This document shows positions 27,015 to 36,312 of a stretch of 64,000 nucleotides of DNA, in pieces; the first letter of the stretch is position 1; every line of letters starts with the position of its first letter. The notes beneath the pieces are model-generated. The model did no database searches, was not told the DNA's origin, and was given only the letters and a program-made list of their open reading frames with translations. The DNA lies in NCBI RefSeq assembly GCF_900100965.1, contig NZ_FMUJ01000003.1:1-64000 (forward strand), read 5' to 3'. The position numbers and the translations under genes are program-made. The DNA is from Variovorax sp. EL159. GTDB lineage: Bacteria > Pseudomonadota > Gammaproteobacteria > Burkholderiales > Burkholderiaceae_C.

Positions 27015-28988
27015 TCAGGCCAGGGCCTTGAGCACCCGGGCCGCACTGGCCTTCGGACCCCTGGCGCGGGCCGGTGCCGGGACGGCGGCCACCTGCGAAC
27101 GGAACTCCGCCAGCAGCGCGGCGTAGGCGTCGGTCGACTCGCCGGGCACGGATGCCGGCAGGCCGAGCATGGCCGCCAGTTCGGCGGGCGCGATCGAGCC
27201 CTCGCGCATCAGCGCATCGACCACCGCCATCAGCGCCGGCGTGTGCGTTTTGAGCAGCGCCAGCGCGCGCGCATGCTCCTGCGTCAGCAGGGCCTCGATC
27301 TCGGGGTTGGTGGCCTCCAGATCGGTGTTCAGGTTGTCGTTCGGGTCGTTGGCGACGTCGGTGCGGCTCAGGCGCGTGCCGAAGGCGAAGTGGCGCACGT
27401 ACTGCGCGGCGTTCGACGTGGCCTGCATGAAGTCCTGCGACGCGCCCGAGGTGCAGGCCTGCTCGCCGAACACCAGTTGCTCGGCCGCGCGGCCTGCCAG
27501 GCTCACGCAGATGCGGTCGCGCAGGTTCTCCTTCGACCAGGTCTTGCGCTGCTCGTAGCTGTTGTAGCCGCCCTCGAACGAGGCCACGTTGATCTTGATC
27601 TCTTGCGGTGCGCGGCCGAACAGCACGCCGTAGATCACGCCGTGGCCTGCCTCGTGCACGGCGAGCAGGGCGCGAAAGTCTTCGCTCGAACGCTGCTTGA
27701 GGCGGTTGAGTTCCAGCGCGATCGGGAACTGTCGTCGCGCCTTGCGGTACTTGGCCGCGATGCACGGGACGTCGGGGTCCAGCGTCAGCCACACCGGCTC
27801 GCTGCCGTTGGCGCCGTGCTCCAGCGCCCACAGCGCGGCGTTGACCAGCGTCGCGCTCAGGATCGCGTGGATCGACGAGAACAGCGGGCGCGTGCCCTGC
27901 GCCGGGAACACGGCGTTGGCGTAGATCTGCTCGTACACGCTGGCGTCGAGCACGAAGCGCACGCCCGAGCTTTCCTGGATCTCGGCCACGTAGCGGTCGC
28001 AGATCGACAGGATCAGGCGCACGTAGGTCGCGCGGTTGAACGAGGGGTAGATCACGTGGTTGTTGCCAAGGCGCGCGATCTGCTCGGGGCGAAAGCGCTC
28101 GGCCAGCGCCTTCTTGACGTCGATGACCGAGAGCTTCTTGGTCAGCGCATGGAAGATGTCGGCGTCGGTGTCGCAGTCTTCGACGCGCTGCGCCGTCTCG
28201 GCGTACATCTCGTCGAGGTTGCCCGAGACGAACACCAGCAGCTTGCTGTAGTCGGTTTCCCAGCTCTGCTGCGTGTCGCGGAAGGCGCGCAGGCGCGCGT
28301 GCACCTCGGCGGGCTTCCACGCCATGATCTGCAGCAGGGTTTCGGACAGCTTCAGGCAGCGCTTCACTTCGCGTGCCTCCCAGGGCGACAGGTGCAGCTT
28401 GCGCTTCTTGCCGTCCTTCTTCTTGTCGGCGGGGCCGTCGCGGTCCTGCACGAACTCGGCCTGGGCGAGCGACGATTCGATCTCGCCCAGCATCGACAGC
28501 GCGGGCGGCAGGCGGCCATCGGACAGCAGTGCCCACACGTCCTGGTAGCGCTCGACCTTGGCGTCGTGGCCGCCGTTGTCGACGGTGCGAAAGCGCTGGA
28601 ACTCGTCGAGCACCAGGATGCCCGGCGTGCCCTCGGCAATGCCCGATTCGGCCAGCATGGCCGAGATCGAACCGCGGCTGTGGTAGCCCGAGCCGTGGCT
28701 GAAGCCGTCCATCTGCACTTCGATGAAGCGGTCGTAGAAGCCCAGGTGCTGCGCGAGCTTGCGCACCAGCTGCGTCTTGCCGGTGCCGGTCAGGCCCCAG
28801 AGGCAGACGATGACGGGGCGGCTGATGAGCTGGGGTAGCACATACCAGGCGCGCAGCGAATCGATCACGCGATCGATGATGTCGTCGATGCCGAAGAGCT
28901 CGGTCTTCAGCGCTTCGGCGACGGTCTGCAGGTGCCGCGTGCGCTCTGAGAGCTGGGCATGCAGGTCGGAATGAATGTCTTTGGACAT
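27015..28988 (-). CDS. Soluble Clp-type AAA+ ATPase fused to an FtsH-type M41 zinc peptidase
   Basis: A 657-residue protein with no membrane segment. Residues 30-380 form an AAA+ module of Clp type: Walker A GLTGTGKT (65-72), a pore-region stretch QMDGFSHGSGYHSRG (93-106), Walker B ILVLDEF (124-130), sensor 1 VFVSGN ending at Asn257, the Arg-finger region AERFRPEQIARL (297-307) and a sensor-2-like GTRPLFSSI (365-373). A Lys-rich insert lies at 185-198. Residues 430-600 form an M41 domain with zinc site HEAGH (445-449) and SGASQDFMQAT, whose Asp519 matches the third zinc ligand of FtsH. It should be an ATP-dependent cytosolic protease. True FtsH differs in having N-terminal helices and a classic-clade AAA module. 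It sits upstream of argA. Start MSKDIH is chosen; there is no clear ribosome binding site. Confidence 0.85.
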   Translation of the reverse strand: MSKDIHSDLHAQLSERTRHLQTVAEALKTELFGIDDIIDRVIDSLRAWYVLPQLISRPVIVCLWGLTGTGKTQLVRKLAQHLGFYDRFIEVQMDGFSHGSGYHSRGSISAMLAESGIAEGTPGILVLDEFQRFRTVDNGGHDAKVERYQDVWALLSDGRLPPALSMLGEIESSLAQAEFVQDRDGPADKKKDGKKRKLHLSPWEAREVKRCLKLSETLLQIMAWKPAEVHARLRAFRDTQQSWETDYSKLLVFVSGNLDEMYAETAQRVEDCDTDADIFHALTKKLSVIDVKKALAERFRPEQIARLGNNHVIYPSFNRATYVRLILSICDRYVAEIQESSGVRFVLDASVYEQIYANAVFPAQGTRPLFSSIHAILSATLVNAALWALEHGANGSEPVWLTLDPDVPCIAAKYRKARRQFPIALELNRLKQRSSEDFRALLAVHEAGHGVIYGVLFGRAPQEIKINVASFEGGYNSYEQRKTWSKENLRDRICVSLAGRAAEQLVFGEQACTSGASQDFMQATSNAAQYVRHFAFGTRLSRTDVANDPNDNLNTDLEATNPEIEALLTQEHARALALLKTHTPALMAVVDALMREGSIAPAELAAMLGLPASVPGESTDAYAALLAEFRSQVAAVPAPARARGPKASAARVLKALA

Positions 28989-29348
28989 GATTTTTTTATG
29001 AAACGAACAGGTACGAAAAAGCGGCCGCTCCTTCGGGGTGAAGGACACGGCAGGCAGACGCTGTGGGATTCAGTTGCGGCGCTTCTGTGCTCGAAGCGCG
29101 CACAAGGGCGCGGGCTTCAGGCCGGGCGAGGCAACTTGACCCGTCCATGCGCGGCGAGCGCATGGCTTGCGCAGCGACGGCGCAAGGTGGTGGGGGCAAG
29201 GCGATAGGACATGGGGTGCGATCGTAGTGGCGGTTTGCGGCGGAGTAAAGACTATTTACGCCGCGTGTTGCAACGAAGCCGCGCGCTGTGGATGTCGTGC
29301 AACAACCGCGGTGGCCGTCGATAATCGACGGTTTGCCTGCCTGCCCTC
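28989..29348. other. Divergent intergenic region between the AAA/M41 gene and hrpA
   Basis: This 360-bp gene-free stretch should carry the divergent promoters. Its only clear structure is an inverted repeat at 29240-29264. A run of seven T lies just before the AAA/M41 start codon. No convincing short gene or terminator is seen. Confidence 0.5.
29240..29264. promoter_or_regulatory. Inverted repeat upstream of hrpA (possible operator)
   Basis: The arms GCGGAGTAAA (29240-29249) and TTTACGCCGC (29255-29264) pair with one mismatch across a 5-nt spacer, giving a GTAAA-N5-TTTAC centre. It is not followed by a T-run, so an operator is likelier than a terminator (inference). The regulator is unknown. 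Confidence 0.45.
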
Positions 29349-32300
29349 GTGCAGGCGGCGCACGCGACCGACGACGACTGCCTTCCCTTGACGACCACGA
29401 CACCCCTTCGCATCGAATTCCCCGAATCGCTCCCTGTCTCGGGCAGGCGCGACGAAATCATGGCCGCCATCTTGGCGAACCAGGTCGTGATCGTTTGCGG
29501 TGAAACAGGCTCGGGCAAGACCACGCAGCTGCCGAAGATCGCGCTGGCTCTTGGCCGCGGCAAGCTCAATGCCGAGCCGGGCAAGGGCCGGCTGATCGGC
29601 CACACGCAGCCGCGCCGCATCGCCGCGAGCTCGGTGGCCAAGCGCATCGCCGAAGAGCTGAAGACGCCGCTGGGCGATGTGGTCGGCTTCAAGGTGCGCT
29701 TCCAGGACCGCCTGAGCCGCGACGCCTCGGTCAAGCTCATGACCGACGGCATCCTGCTCGCGGAGACGCAGACCGATCCGCTGCTCAAGGCCTACGACAC
29801 GCTCATCATCGACGAGGCCCACGAGCGCTCGCTGAACATCGACTTTCTGCTCGGCTACTTGCGCGAGATTCTTCCGCGCCGTCCCGACCTGAAGGTGATC
29901 GTGACCTCGGCGACCATCGACGCCGATCGCTTCGCGCAGCACTTCGCGTCGGCCAAGGGACCGGCGCCGATCATCTACGTGTCGGGCCGCACCTTTCCGG
30001 TGGAGCAGCGCTATCGCCCGTTCGAGGAATCGCGCGAGCATGACCTGAACGACGCGATCGCCGATGCCGTCGACGAACTCTGGCGCGACCCGCACAACGC
30101 GGGCGACATCCTCGTGTTCCTCCCCGGCGAGCGCGAAATTCGCGAGGCGGCCGACCACCTGCGCCGCCACCTGAGCCACCAGCCGCTGCTTCGCAACGCC
30201 GAGGTGCTGCCGCTGTTCGCGCGCCTGTCGGGCCCTGAGCAAGACCGCATCTTCGACAGCCACACGGGCCGGCGCATCGTGCTCGCCACCAACGTCGCCG
30301 AGACATCACTCACCGTGCCGGGCACCCGTTACGTGATCGACACCGGCACGGCGCGCGTCAAGCGCTACAGCTTCCGCAGCAAGGTCGAGCAGCTGCTGGT
30401 CGAGCCAATCAGCCAGGCTGCCGCCAACCAGCGCGCGGGCCGTTGCGGCCGCGTGGCCAACGGCATCTGCGTTCGCCTCTACGACGAGAAAGACTTCGAA
30501 GGCCGCCCGCGCTTCACCGATCCGGAAATCCTGCGCTCCTCACTCGCGGGCGTGATCCTGCGCATGAAGTCGCTGCGCCTGGGCGACGTGGCGCGCTTCC
30601 CATTCCTCGAAGCGCCGTCGCCGCGCGCCATCGCCGACGGCTACCAGTTGCTCAACGAACTCGGCGCGGTCGACGACGCCAACGAACTCACGGCCACCGG
30701 TGCCGAGCTGGCCAAGCTGCCGCTCGATCCGCGCGTGGGCCGGATGATCCTGGAGGCCCGCACGCGCGGCGCGCTCGAAGAAGTGCTTGTCATCGCCTCC
30801 GCCCTCAGCGTGCAGGACGTGCGCGACCGGCCGATGGAAGCCCAGCAGCAGGCCGACCAGGCGCATTCGAAGTTCGACGACGAGAAGAGCGAATTCAGCG
30901 GCTACCTGCGGCTGTGGAAATGGATCGCCGACGCACGCGGCGGCCACGGTGACACGCACAAGCTCAGCAACCGCCAGTACGAGCAGTTGCTGCGGCAGAA
31001 CTTCATCAACATCCGCCGCGTGCGCGAATGGCGCGACATTCACTCGCAGCTGCTCACGGTGGTGACCGAGCACAAGTGGCGCATCAATGCCGAGCCTGCG
31101 GGCTACGAGCCGCTGCACCTGTCGATGCTCGCGGGCCTGCTGGGCAACGTCGGCTGGAAGCTGGAAGACGACGAGGCCTACCTCGGTGCGCGCGGCATCA
31201 AGTTCTACAAGCACCCAGGTGCTCACCTGAAGAAGAAGCCCGGTCGCTGGATCGTTGCGGCCGAGCTGGTCGAGACCACGCGCCTGTTTGGTCGCGGCAT
31301 CGCCAACATCGAACCGCAGTGGCTGGAGCAGGTGGCGGGCCATCTGCTGAAGAAGCAGCTGCTCGATCCGCATTGGGAGAAGAAGGGCGCGCAGGTTTCC
31401 GCGCTGGAGCGGGCCACGCTGTATGGGCTGGTGGTCTACAGCGGGCGCCGCGTTGATTTCACCAAGGTCGATCCGGTCGCGGCGCGCGAGATCTTCATCC
31501 GCGAAGCACTGGTCGGCGGCCAGTGGGAAAGCAAGTTCCCATTTCTCACGGCCAACCGCAAGCTGGTGCGCGAGGTCGAGGGGCTGGAGCACAAATCGCG
31601 CCGGCAAGACGTGCTGGTCGACGACGAACTGATCTTTGCCTTCTACGACGCGCAACTGCCAGCCGACGTGGCCAGCGGCATCACCTTCGAGAACTGGTAT
31701 CGCCACGCATCGAGGGAGCAGCCGCGTCTGCTGTACCTGACGCGCGATGAGCTGATGCGCCACCAGGCGGCGGGCATCACGACGCAGTCGTTCCCGCCCA
31801 CCCTGCGGCTCGGCGGTGTCGATTGCGCCGCCAGCTACCTACACGAGCCCGGCGACGCGAAAGACGGCCTGACCGTCAGCGTGCCGCTGTTCGTGCTCAA
31901 CCAGGTGAGCGAAGAGCGTTGCGAGTGGCTCGTGACCGGCATGCTCAAGGACAAGATCCAGGCGCTGCTCAAGAGCCTGCCGCAGCGTCCGCGTTCGCGG
32001 CTGGTGCCGCTGCCCGAGTCGGCGTCGAAGCTGGCCGAGGCATTGTCGGTGCCCGAACTGTTCGGCACCGGTTCGCTGACCGATGTGCTGCTCAAGCGCG
32101 TGCGCGACATGACGAGCATCGACGTCAAGCGCGCCGACTTCAAGCTCGATATGCTGCCGCCGCACCTGTTCATGAACCTGCGCGTGATCGACGAGCACGG
32201 GCGGCAGCTCGGCATGGGGCGCAACCTTGGTGCGCTGAAGGCGGAGCTGGGTGCGCAGGCACGCGGTGCGTTCCAGGCGCTGGCGGGGCTCAACGTCAAG

Positions 32301-33251
32301 GCGTCACCCGAGAAGAAGACAGCGGCTTCGGCCGATGGGCAGCCGCAGGCAAGCGCGAAGAAGAATGCCGCGGCCGAGCCGGCCGTCGCGGCCTTGCCCG
32401 CAGGCCAGCGTTACACGACCTGGACTTTCGGCGAGCTGCCCGAGCTGATGGAAGTGCGCCGTGGCTCGCAATCGCTGATCGGCTTCCCTGCGTTGCGCGA
32501 TGAAGGCGACGCCGTGACCATCGAGGTGTTCGACGAGCCGGCCGTGGCCGCCGCCAAGCACCGCGCCGGTCTGCGCCGCCTGTTCGCGCTGCAGCTGAAA
32601 GACGCGCTCAAGTACCTCGAGAAGAACATTCCCGACTTGCAGAAGATGTCGGTGGCCTACATGCCGCTCGGCACGTCTGAAGAATTGCGCACCCAGATCA
32701 TCGACGTGGCGATCGACCGAGCCTTCCTGCAGGAGCCTCTGCCCACCGACGAGTTCGCCTTCAAGAAGCGGCTCGAAGAGGGCCGTGGCCGCCTCACGCT
32801 GATCGCCAACGAGGTGGCGCGGCTCGCGTCGATCATCCTCGTCGAGTACGCCGCCGCCGCACGCAAGATCAAGGACACGAAGATCCAGCCCGAAGCCGTG
32901 CAGGACGCCGCGCAGCAACTGCAACGGCTGGTCGGCAAGCGCTTCATCGCCGATGCGCCCTGGACGCAGCTGCAGCACTTTGCGCGCTACCTGAAGGCGA
33001 TCGTGCTGCGGCTCGACAAGCTGCGCGCCGACCCTGCGCGCGACACCGCCAAGCTGTCCGAACTGCGCCCGCAGGACCAGCGCTATTGGCGCCTGGTGGC
33101 GGAGCGCAAGGGCGTGGTGGACGACCGCATGCTCGAGTTCCGCTGGCTGCTCGAAGAGCTGCGCGTGAGCTTCTTCGCGCAGGAGCTGCGCACGCCGCAA
33201 CCCGTGAGCGTGAAGCGGCTGGACAAGGCCTGGGCGCAACTGCAGGCCTGA
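29349..33251 (+). CDS. hrpA: ATP-dependent RNA helicase HrpA
   Basis: A DEAH-box helicase of about 1300 residues, the normal HrpA length. Walker A is GETGSGKTT (51-59), then TQPRRIAA, IIDEAHERSLN near 155, VTSATID, FLPGEREI, ATNVAETSLTVPG and QRAGRCGR. The helicase-associated C-terminal domains and the long DUF3418-type tail follow. E. coli HrpA acts in mRNA processing and rescue of stalled translation. The start is uncertain: the GTG at 29349 has no clear ribosome binding site, and an internal TTG at 29388 is also possible; the ATG at 29460 would cut into conserved sequence. A Lys/Ala-rich low-complexity linker lies near residue 990. It is followed by a strong terminator. Confidence 0.94.
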   Translation: MQAAHATDDDCLPLTTTTPLRIEFPESLPVSGRRDEIMAAILANQVVIVCGETGSGKTTQLPKIALALGRGKLNAEPGKGRLIGHTQPRRIAASSVAKRIAEELKTPLGDVVGFKVRFQDRLSRDASVKLMTDGILLAETQTDPLLKAYDTLIIDEAHERSLNIDFLLGYLREILPRRPDLKVIVTSATIDADRFAQHFASAKGPAPIIYVSGRTFPVEQRYRPFEESREHDLNDAIADAVDELWRDPHNAGDILVFLPGEREIREAADHLRRHLSHQPLLRNAEVLPLFARLSGPEQDRIFDSHTGRRIVLATNVAETSLTVPGTRYVIDTGTARVKRYSFRSKVEQLLVEPISQAAANQRAGRCGRVANGICVRLYDEKDFEGRPRFTDPEILRSSLAGVILRMKSLRLGDVARFPFLEAPSPRAIADGYQLLNELGAVDDANELTATGAELAKLPLDPRVGRMILEARTRGALEEVLVIASALSVQDVRDRPMEAQQQADQAHSKFDDEKSEFSGYLRLWKWIADARGGHGDTHKLSNRQYEQLLRQNFINIRRVREWRDIHSQLLTVVTEHKWRINAEPAGYEPLHLSMLAGLLGNVGWKLEDDEAYLGARGIKFYKHPGAHLKKKPGRWIVAAELVETTRLFGRGIANIEPQWLEQVAGHLLKKQLLDPHWEKKGAQVSALERATLYGLVVYSGRRVDFTKVDPVAAREIFIREALVGGQWESKFPFLTANRKLVREVEGLEHKSRRQDVLVDDELIFAFYDAQLPADVASGITFENWYRHASREQPRLLYLTRDELMRHQAAGITTQSFPPTLRLGGVDCAASYLHEPGDAKDGLTVSVPLFVLNQVSEERCEWLVTGMLKDKIQALLKSLPQRPRSRLVPLPESASKLAEALSVPELFGTGSLTDVLLKRVRDMTSIDVKRADFKLDMLPPHLFMNLRVIDEHGRQLGMGRNLGALKAELGAQARGAFQALAGLNVKASPEKKTAASADGQPQASAKKNAAAEPAVAALPAGQRYTTWTFGELPELMEVRRGSQSLIGFPALRDEGDAVTIEVFDEPAVAAAKHRAGLRRLFALQLKDALKYLEKNIPDLQKMSVAYMPLGTSEELRTQIIDVAIDRAFLQEPLPTDEFAFKKRLEEGRGRLTLIANEVARLASIILVEYAAAARKIKDTKIQPEAVQDAAQQLQRLVGKRFIADAPWTQLQHFARYLKAIVLRLDKLRADPARDTAKLSELRPQDQRYWRLVAERKGVVDDRMLEFRWLLEELRVSFFAQELRTPQPVSVKRLDKAWAQLQA

Positions 33252-33275
33252 CGGGGCCGGTGCCACAAGACAAAG

Positions 33276-33300
33276 AAAAAGCCCGCAGCGCGGGCTTTTT
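33276..33300. terminator. Intrinsic terminator after hrpA
   Basis: GCCCGC (33281-33286) and GCGGGC (33290-33295) form a 6-bp stem with a 3-nt loop, flanked by A5 and T5. It can serve both hrpA and the convergent DUF3309-like gene. Confidence 0.9.
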
Positions 33301-33321
33301 CATTGGGGGGATGCGATGGGC

Positions 33322-33480
33322 CTATATGCGTCCCATGAGCACGAGGATCACCACGATCAGCACCACCAGCCCCAGGCCGCCGCTGGGCCCGTAGCCCCAT
33401 GACCGGCTGTAGCCCCAGCTCGGCAGTGCGCCTATCAATATCAGGATCAGGACGATCAACAGAATGAACGAGAGCGACAT
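33322..33480 (-). CDS. DUF3309-like small membrane protein
   Basis: A 52-residue product starting at an ATG with a strong AGGAG ribosome binding site. A long hydrophobic N-terminal helix (MSLSFILLIVLILILIGALP), a Trp/Tyr/Ser/Gly turn SWGYSRSWGYGPSGG and a second hydrophobic helix LGLVVLIVVILVLMGRI match the DUF3309 pattern. It is common in proteobacteria and its role is unknown. The frame is open far upstream, but only this start has a ribosome binding site. Confidence 0.85.
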   Translation of the reverse strand: MSLSFILLIVLILILIGALPSWGYSRSWGYGPSGGLGLVVLIVVILVLMGRI

Positions 33481-33635
33481 GTTTTCTCCTGGGACGTTGT
33501 TGTGACGAGCCTTGATGCTCATCGTCTCCAGGGGCATGAAGCGCGGGAGGGGCGGCCCTCCGACGGTCAGGGCCGTCCTACTGCGGTGTCGGCGCTTTGC
33601 CGGCTCGCTTGCAGGCAGGCGCAGTACCGCGAGGC

Positions 33636-34016
33636 CTATCTTCGGACCAGCACCTGCTCGGTCAGCAAGGTGCCCGCGGCCGAGAGCAGGAGGCCCGCGA
33701 GCAGAAAACCGAGCGCCCACAGCGTGGCCACCAGGGCGAGTCGCCAGGGGCGCGTACGGAAGAAGTAGATCGGTAGACCCAGCAACGGGAAGAGGCCGGC
33801 GACCAGCGCCGAGCGGCCGGGCGGGACGACGCCGCGTGCCAGCGCTTCGGCCCTGCACCACGTGTAGCACAGCGCCCCGATGACGAAGGCATGGACGACA
33901 TCGACCACGGTGTAGTCCTTGCCCCGCAGCGGCGGAAGGAATGCATCTGCCACGCCCGCGACGAAGAAAGACGCACCCAGCAGCAACAAGACCCAACGCG
34001 GACGATTCATCGTCAT
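33636..34016 (-). CDS. Small integral membrane protein, unknown function
   Basis: A 126-residue product beginning MTMNRPRW, with three or four hydrophobic segments (about 8-26, 40-56, 70-86 and 95-118). The loops carry RGKDYTVVDVVHAF and FRTRPWRLALV. I recognise no family. It lies 34 bp downstream of the aminotransferase gene on the same strand and may be its last operon member. The ribosome binding site is weak. Confidence 0.65.
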   Translation of the reverse strand: MTMNRPRWVLLLLGASFFVAGVADAFLPPLRGKDYTVVDVVHAFVIGALCYTWCRAEALARGVVPPGRSALVAGLFPLLGLPIYFFRTRPWRLALVATLWALGFLLAGLLLSAAGTLLTEQVLVRR

Positions 34017-34050
34017 GCCAGTGTTGCCTGCTGCAGGGCGGTTGCCGACG

Positions 34051-35226
34051 TCAGAGCCGCGCGAGCCGGTCCAGCGCGGCGAGCAGCGTCTCGTCTTTCT
34101 TGGCGAAGCAGAAGCGCACCACGCGCTGGTCGAAGCCATCGCCGTAGAAGGCCGACAGCGGGATCGCCGCCACGCCGATCTCGCTGGTGAGCCAGAGGCA
34201 GAAATCGGCCTCGGACAGATCGCTCACGGCCGAGATGTCGACGCACTGGAAGTAGCTGCCTTCGCTGCGCAGCAGCTTGAATCGCGTCTTCTCGGCCAGG
34301 CCGGCGGCGAACAGGTCGCGCTTGCGCTGGTAGAAAGCCGGCAGTTCGAGGTACGGCTTCGGGTCGGCCATGTACCGTGCCAGTGCGTGCTGCATCGGCG
34401 TGTTGACGGTGAACACATTGAACTGGTGCACCTTGCGGAACTCGGCCATCAGCGGCGCCGGCGCGGCCACGAAGCCCACCTTCCAGCCGGTGACGTGGTA
34501 GGTCTTGCCGAAGCTGCTCACGATGAAGCTGCGTGCCGCAAGGCCGGGGTAGCGCGCCACGCTCTCGTGCCGCGCCTGGTCGAAGACCATGTGCTCGTAG
34601 ACCTCGTCGGCGATCACGAACACGTCGGTCGGCGCGAGCAGCTCTTCGAGCTTGCGCATCTCGGCGTCGGTCCAGACCGTGGCGCTCGGGTTGTGCGGCG
34701 TGTTGATGATGATCGCGCGTGTGCGCGGCGTGAGCGCGGCTGCGATCTTGTCGAAGTCGGGGCGGAAGGTGCCGGGCACCAGCGGCACGCGCACCACGCG
34801 GCCACCGGCCAGGTCGATGTTGGGCACGTAGCTGTCGTAGCAGGGCTCCAGCACGATCACTTCGTCGCCAGGCCGCACGATGGCGAGGATGGCCGTGATG
34901 ATGGCCTGCGTGGCGCCGGCGGTGACAGTGATCTCGGTGGCCGCGCTGTAGCTGTGGCCATAGAGCGCCGAGATCTTGGCCGAGATGGCATCGCGCAGTG
35001 CCGGGATGCCGGGCATCGGCGGGTACTGGTTATGGCCCGCGGCCATGGCGGCCGTCACGTCTTCGAGCAGCTTCGGATCGCAGTTGAAATCCGGAAAACC
35101 CTGGCCCAGGTTGACCGCGTTCTTCTCGACGGCCAGCGTCGACATGACCGTGAAGATGGTGGTGCCGACAGCCGGCAGCTTAGTGGTGATCCCGGGCGTG
35201 CGGGGAGAAGAAAGAACGGTACTCAT
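34051..35226 (-). CDS. PLP aminotransferase, methionine-aminotransferase-like (YbdL group)
   Basis: A 391-residue fold-type I aminotransferase. It has NLGQGFPDFNCDPKLLEDV near the N-terminus, AGATQAIITAILAI, INTPHNPSATVW, IADEVYEHMVFD and the PLP-lysine motif SSFGKTYHVTGWKVG. This pattern fits the methionine/glutamine-preferring YbdL/KAT-like group, which transaminates methionine and related 2-oxo acids. The start MSTVLSSPRTPGI is chosen over the long open extension upstream, which overlaps the dispersed repeat and cysB. It lies downstream of cysB, and a role in sulfur amino-acid turnover is plausible (inference). Confidence 0.88.
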   Translation of the reverse strand: MSTVLSSPRTPGITTKLPAVGTTIFTVMSTLAVEKNAVNLGQGFPDFNCDPKLLEDVTAAMAAGHNQYPPMPGIPALRDAISAKISALYGHSYSAATEITVTAGATQAIITAILAIVRPGDEVIVLEPCYDSYVPNIDLAGGRVVRVPLVPGTFRPDFDKIAAALTPRTRAIIINTPHNPSATVWTDAEMRKLEELLAPTDVFVIADEVYEHMVFDQARHESVARYPGLAARSFIVSSFGKTYHVTGWKVGFVAAPAPLMAEFRKVHQFNVFTVNTPMQHALARYMADPKPYLELPAFYQRKRDLFAAGLAEKTRFKLLRSEGSYFQCVDISAVSDLSEADFCLWLTSEIGVAAIPLSAFYGDGFDQRVVRFCFAKKDETLLAALDRLARL

Positions 35227-35272
35227 GGTGGTCGTAGGTTCGGATGTTCTGCCGCCTCGCACTCCTTCGTGG

Positions 35273-35364
35273 AACACCGCGGAACCGGCTTTGCCGGGCC
35301 GCTGGTGTTGCCCCCTGGAAGGGGGGTGGCGTAGCGACACGAAGTGCGCGAAGACTGGGGGTGA
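35273..35364 (+). repeat. 92-bp dispersed intergenic repeat, copy B
   Basis: Second copy of the element at 15288-15378, in the same strand orientation, with about 80% identity and the same block order. It fills nearly all of the gap between the cysB stop (35367) and the aminotransferase start. It does not encode a plausible peptide. Confidence 0.8.
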
Positions 35365-35366
35365 TC

Positions 35367-36308
35367 CTATAGCTCGTAGTCTTGTTGATGGCCGCTCAGG
35401 GCCTTGGCGATCAGGTTGCGGTCGAGCCGGTCGGACAGCAGTTCTGCGAACTTGAAGACGAAGTTGCGCAGGTAGGCGCTGCGCTTGAAGGCGACACGCG
35501 CAATATTCTGGCCGAACACATGGCCCATCGGGCGCACCACGAGGTCGGCATTCGACTCGTCGCGCACCGCCATTTCGGCCACGATGCCCACGCCCAGCCC
35601 GAGGCGCACGTAGGTCTTGATCACGTCGGAGTCGATCGCCTCGAGCGCGATGCGCGGGGTGAGCTTCTTCTGCGCGAAGGCGTGGTCGATGCGCGTGCGG
35701 CCGGTGAACGACGGGTGGTAGGTGATGATCGGTTCGCTCGCCAGGTCTTCGAGCGACACGCGCTCTTTGGCCGCCAGCGGATGGTCCTTGGGCAGCACCA
35801 GCACGTGCTGCCATTCGTAGCAGGGCAGCGTCACCAGCTCGGCATAGCCGTCGAGCGACTCCGTGGCGATGCCGATCTCGGCGATCTCGTCGATCACCAT
35901 GCGCGCCACCTGGTCGGGCGAGCCCTGGTGCAGGCTGACGTTGACCTTCGGGTACGCCTCGCGCAGGTTGGCCACGGGCACCGGCAACACGTAGCGGGCC
36001 TGGGTGTGGGTGGTGGCAATCGAAAGGGTGCCGCTGTCTTGTGCGCTGAACTGTTCGCCGATGCGCTTGAGGTTGCCGACCTCCCGCATGATCAGTTCGA
36101 TGCTGGCGATGACGTGCTGGCCCGGTTCGGTCACGCGCTTGAGCCGCTTGCCGTGGCGCGCGAAGATTTCGACGCCCAGCTCTTCCTCGAGTTCGATGAT
36201 CGCCTTGGAGACGCCCGGTTGCGAGGTATGCAGCGCCTTGGCCGCCTCGGTGAGGTTCAGGTTGCGCCGCACGGCTTCCTGAACAAACTTGAACTGATGC
36301 AGATTCAT
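35367..36308 (-). CDS. cysB: CysB-type LysR regulator of sulfur assimilation
   Basis: A 313-residue LysR protein. Its N-terminal winged helix (MNLHQFKFVQEAVRRNLNLT, ALHTSQPGVSKAIIELE) is the CysB form rather than the general LysR form. The effector domain contains SGTLSIATTHTQARYVLP, RVSLEDLASEPIITYHPSFT and GLGVGIVAEMAV, all CysB/Cbl features. CysB activates sulfate-assimilation genes with N-acetylserine as inducer. Cbl is the alternative paralogue. It has its own likely promoter with a dyad directly before the start. Upstream on the same strand is cbiX. Confidence 0.92.
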   Translation of the reverse strand: MNLHQFKFVQEAVRRNLNLTEAAKALHTSQPGVSKAIIELEEELGVEIFARHGKRLKRVTEPGQHVIASIELIMREVGNLKRIGEQFSAQDSGTLSIATTHTQARYVLPVPVANLREAYPKVNVSLHQGSPDQVARMVIDEIAEIGIATESLDGYAELVTLPCYEWQHVLVLPKDHPLAAKERVSLEDLASEPIITYHPSFTGRTRIDHAFAQKKLTPRIALEAIDSDVIKTYVRLGLGVGIVAEMAVRDESNADLVVRPMGHVFGQNIARVAFKRSAYLRNFVFKFAELLSDRLDRNLIAKALSGHQQDYEL

Positions 36309-36312
36309 ATCA

